Shown here: in pieces, positions 5,151-6,485 of the stretch
Numbering within the stretch: the stretch's first letter is position 1
Layout: each line of letters starts with the position of its first letter
NCBI GenBank assembly: GCA_002341815.1
Contig: DDOT01000110.1
Coordinates: 1 to 6,485, forward strand
DNA length: 6,485 nt
Direction: 5' to 3'
Source: Thiobacillus sp. UBA2487
GTDB lineage: Bacteria; Pseudomonadota; Gammaproteobacteria; Burkholderiales; Sulfuriferulaceae
Program-made: the position numbers and the translations under genes
The notes under the pieces: generated by a model
What the model was told of the DNA's origin: nothing
What the model saw: the letters and a program-made list of their open reading frames with translations, nothing else
Databases searched by the model: none

Positions 5151-6485
5151 ATGAGTAACCGCTTGAATGTTGTACTGTGCTGGCACATGCACCAGCCCTA
5201 TTATCGTGATGGCACCGATGGCGACTATCGTTTGCCGTGGGTGTACTTGCATGGCATCAAAGACTACAGCGACATGGCTGCGCATTTAGAACGCCATCCA
5301 TCGATGCGTGCAGTGGTGAATTTTGCACCGGTATTATTGGAACAACTGGATGATTATGCACACCAGTTGAGCCGATTATTGGAGAATGGCATACCAACCA
5401 GAGATGGTTTCCTTAACCTGCTTGCGGGCATTACGGCCATTCCGGCTGACTCGCAAGCGCGTATGCAATTGGTGCGGGATTGCATGCGTGCACATGCGCC
5501 ACGTATGATCCATCCTTATCCGGTATTTTCTAATTTGTTGCATTTGTTGGGGATGACGGATAACGCCGATGTGGCTGCAACGGGAGCCGAGACTTTGGTG
5601 CGGTATCTGTCCGATCAGTATTTCCTGGATTTGCTCATGTGGTATCACTTGGCATGGTTGGGACAAAGCCTGCGTGATGAGCCAGCCGTGCAAGCGTTGT
5701 TTGAGCGCGCCGCAGGATTTACGGAACAAGATCGTCACCAGTTGCTCGTCGTGATGCGCGATTGTTTGGTGGGTTTGATTCCACGCTACCGTCAATTGGC
5801 GGATCGGCAGCAAATTGAATTGTCGATGACGCCGTATGGGCACCCGATCATTCCTCTCATGTACAGTTTTGATGCAATGAATTGTGCCATGCCCGATGCG
5901 CCGCACCCCCATGCGAGCGGCTATCCGGGTGGTGCTGAGCGTAGCCATTGGCATGTTCAGCATGGTATTGAGGTGTTTGAGCGGTTTTTCGGGCGCAAAC
6001 CGCAGGGAGTGTGGTTGGCTGAAGGCGGTATTAGTGAAGCAGCGGTTGAGTTGTTAGACGAATTTTCTATTCGCTGGACTGCATCGGGTGAAGGGGTGTG
6101 GCGTAATAGTTGTCGACGGTCGGCGTTGCCCGAAGATGTGGTGCAATCCCGTCGCTTGTTGTTTGCCCCATGGCAGCACCCCGATAGTTCCACCCGGCTG
6201 TTTTTTCGTGATGACGGCTTGTCCGATTTGATTGGCTTTCGTTACAGCAACTGGCATGCTGACGATGCGGTAGCTGACTTTATGCAGCATTTATATAACA
6301 TCGCTGCGTTTTTAGGCGATGCATCCACAACGCAAGTCGTGCCCATTATTCTGGATGGTGAAAATGCATGGGAATATTATCCGAACAACGGACATGATTT
6401 TCTGGATGGATTGTATCGGGCACTATCGGAGTCACCACGTATCCGCATGATGACGTTTGCCGAGGCAGCGCAAGCGTTGCCTTCG
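5151..6485 (+). CDS. Glycoside hydrolase family 57 (alpha-amylase / alpha-glucan-acting), 3' end outside the window
   Basis: The frame from ATG 5151 is open to the right edge, giving 445 residues without a stop, so the C-terminus is missing. AGGA at 5141-5144 lies six bases before the ATG, 11 bases after glgC. The GH57 conserved regions are visible: HMHQPYY (12-18), ELSMTPYGHPIIPL (223-236), GVWLAEGGIS (286-295) with the likely nucleophile Glu291, a TASGEGV segment (310-316), FFRDDGLSDLIGFRY (351-365), and VPIILDGENAWEYY (397-410) with the likely acid/base Asp402. GH57 enzymes act on alpha-1,4 or alpha-1,6 glucans with retention. Known members are alpha-amylases, amylopullulanases, 4-alpha-glucanotransferases and branching enzymes. 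The first motif with YRLPWVYLHGIKDY (26-39) looks like the amylase/amylopullulanase-like bacterial group rather than the GH57 branching enzymes, but the exact activity cannot be read here. No signal peptide is seen, so it should be cytosolic and act on stored glycogen. The glk-glgC context fits that role. Confidence 0.93.
   Translation, partial: MSNRLNVVLCWHMHQPYYRDGTDGDYRLPWVYLHGIKDYSDMAAHLERHPSMRAVVNFAPVLLEQLDDYAHQLSRLLENGIPTRDGFLNLLAGITAIPADSQARMQLVRDCMRAHAPRMIHPYPVFSNLLHLLGMTDNADVAATGAETLVRYLSDQYFLDLLMWYHLAWLGQSLRDEPAVQALFERAAGFTEQDRHQLLVVMRDCLVGLIPRYRQLADRQQIELSMTPYGHPIIPLMYSFDAMNCAMPDAPHPHASGYPGGAERSHWHVQHGIEVFERFFGRKPQGVWLAEGGISEAAVELLDEFSIRWTASGEGVWRNSCRRSALPEDVVQSRRLLFAPWQHPDSSTRLFFRDDGLSDLIGFRYSNWHADDAVADFMQHLYNIAAFLGDASTTQVVPIILDGENAWEYYPNNGHDFLDGLYRALSESPRIRMMTFAEAAQALPS

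Noticed and set aside
5376..5963. A 195-codon open frame on the minus strand
   Set aside because: It lies fully inside the GH57 gene, whose frame carries all the conserved GH57 motifs. The antisense product has no recognisable domain.

Overview
The window looks like an ordinary chromosomal stretch from a Gram-negative bacterium. A proteobacterium is most likely, probably gamma- or betaproteobacterial. This rests on remembered family resemblance (proteobacterial-type Glk and GlgC, separate FeoA and FeoB, sigma-70-like promoter elements, moderate GC), not on a search. No phage, transposon, CRISPR, tRNA or rRNA signal was seen.

The window holds two divergent gene blocks around a roughly 400-base intergenic region. 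The left block (1-2373, minus strand) is a ferrous-iron uptake operon read right to left: feoA, feoB, then a gene cut by the window edge that encodes a DUF2750-like protein. All three are tightly coupled. feoA and feoB share the four bases GTGA, and feoB and the DUF2750 gene share one base in TAATG. A plausible sigma-70 promoter and a moderate match to the Fur box lie just upstream of feoA.

The right block (2779-6485, plus strand) is a glycogen/alpha-glucan operon: glucokinase (glk), ADP-glucose pyrophosphorylase (glgC) and a family-57 glycoside hydrolase that runs off the right edge. Gaps are 15 and 11 bases. Glk makes glucose-6-phosphate from free glucose. GlgC activates glucose-1-phosphate to ADP-glucose for glycogen synthesis. 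The GH57 enzyme probably cuts or rearranges the alpha-glucan. Phosphoglucomutase and glycogen synthase would be needed to complete the route and are not in view.

The least explained part is the intergenic region (2374-2778). It carries a rho-independent terminator-like hairpin on the plus strand with no recognisable gene in front of it. It also carries five ACAGG/CCTGT elements, the last four spaced 29, 29 and 30 bases apart, upstream of glk. These suggest a small RNA or leader attenuator, or a regulator-binding array. The other main oddities are the DUF2750 gene where feoC often lies, and a tryptophan in GlgC at the position of the E. coli activator lysine Lys39. No clearly new multi-gene system is visible.
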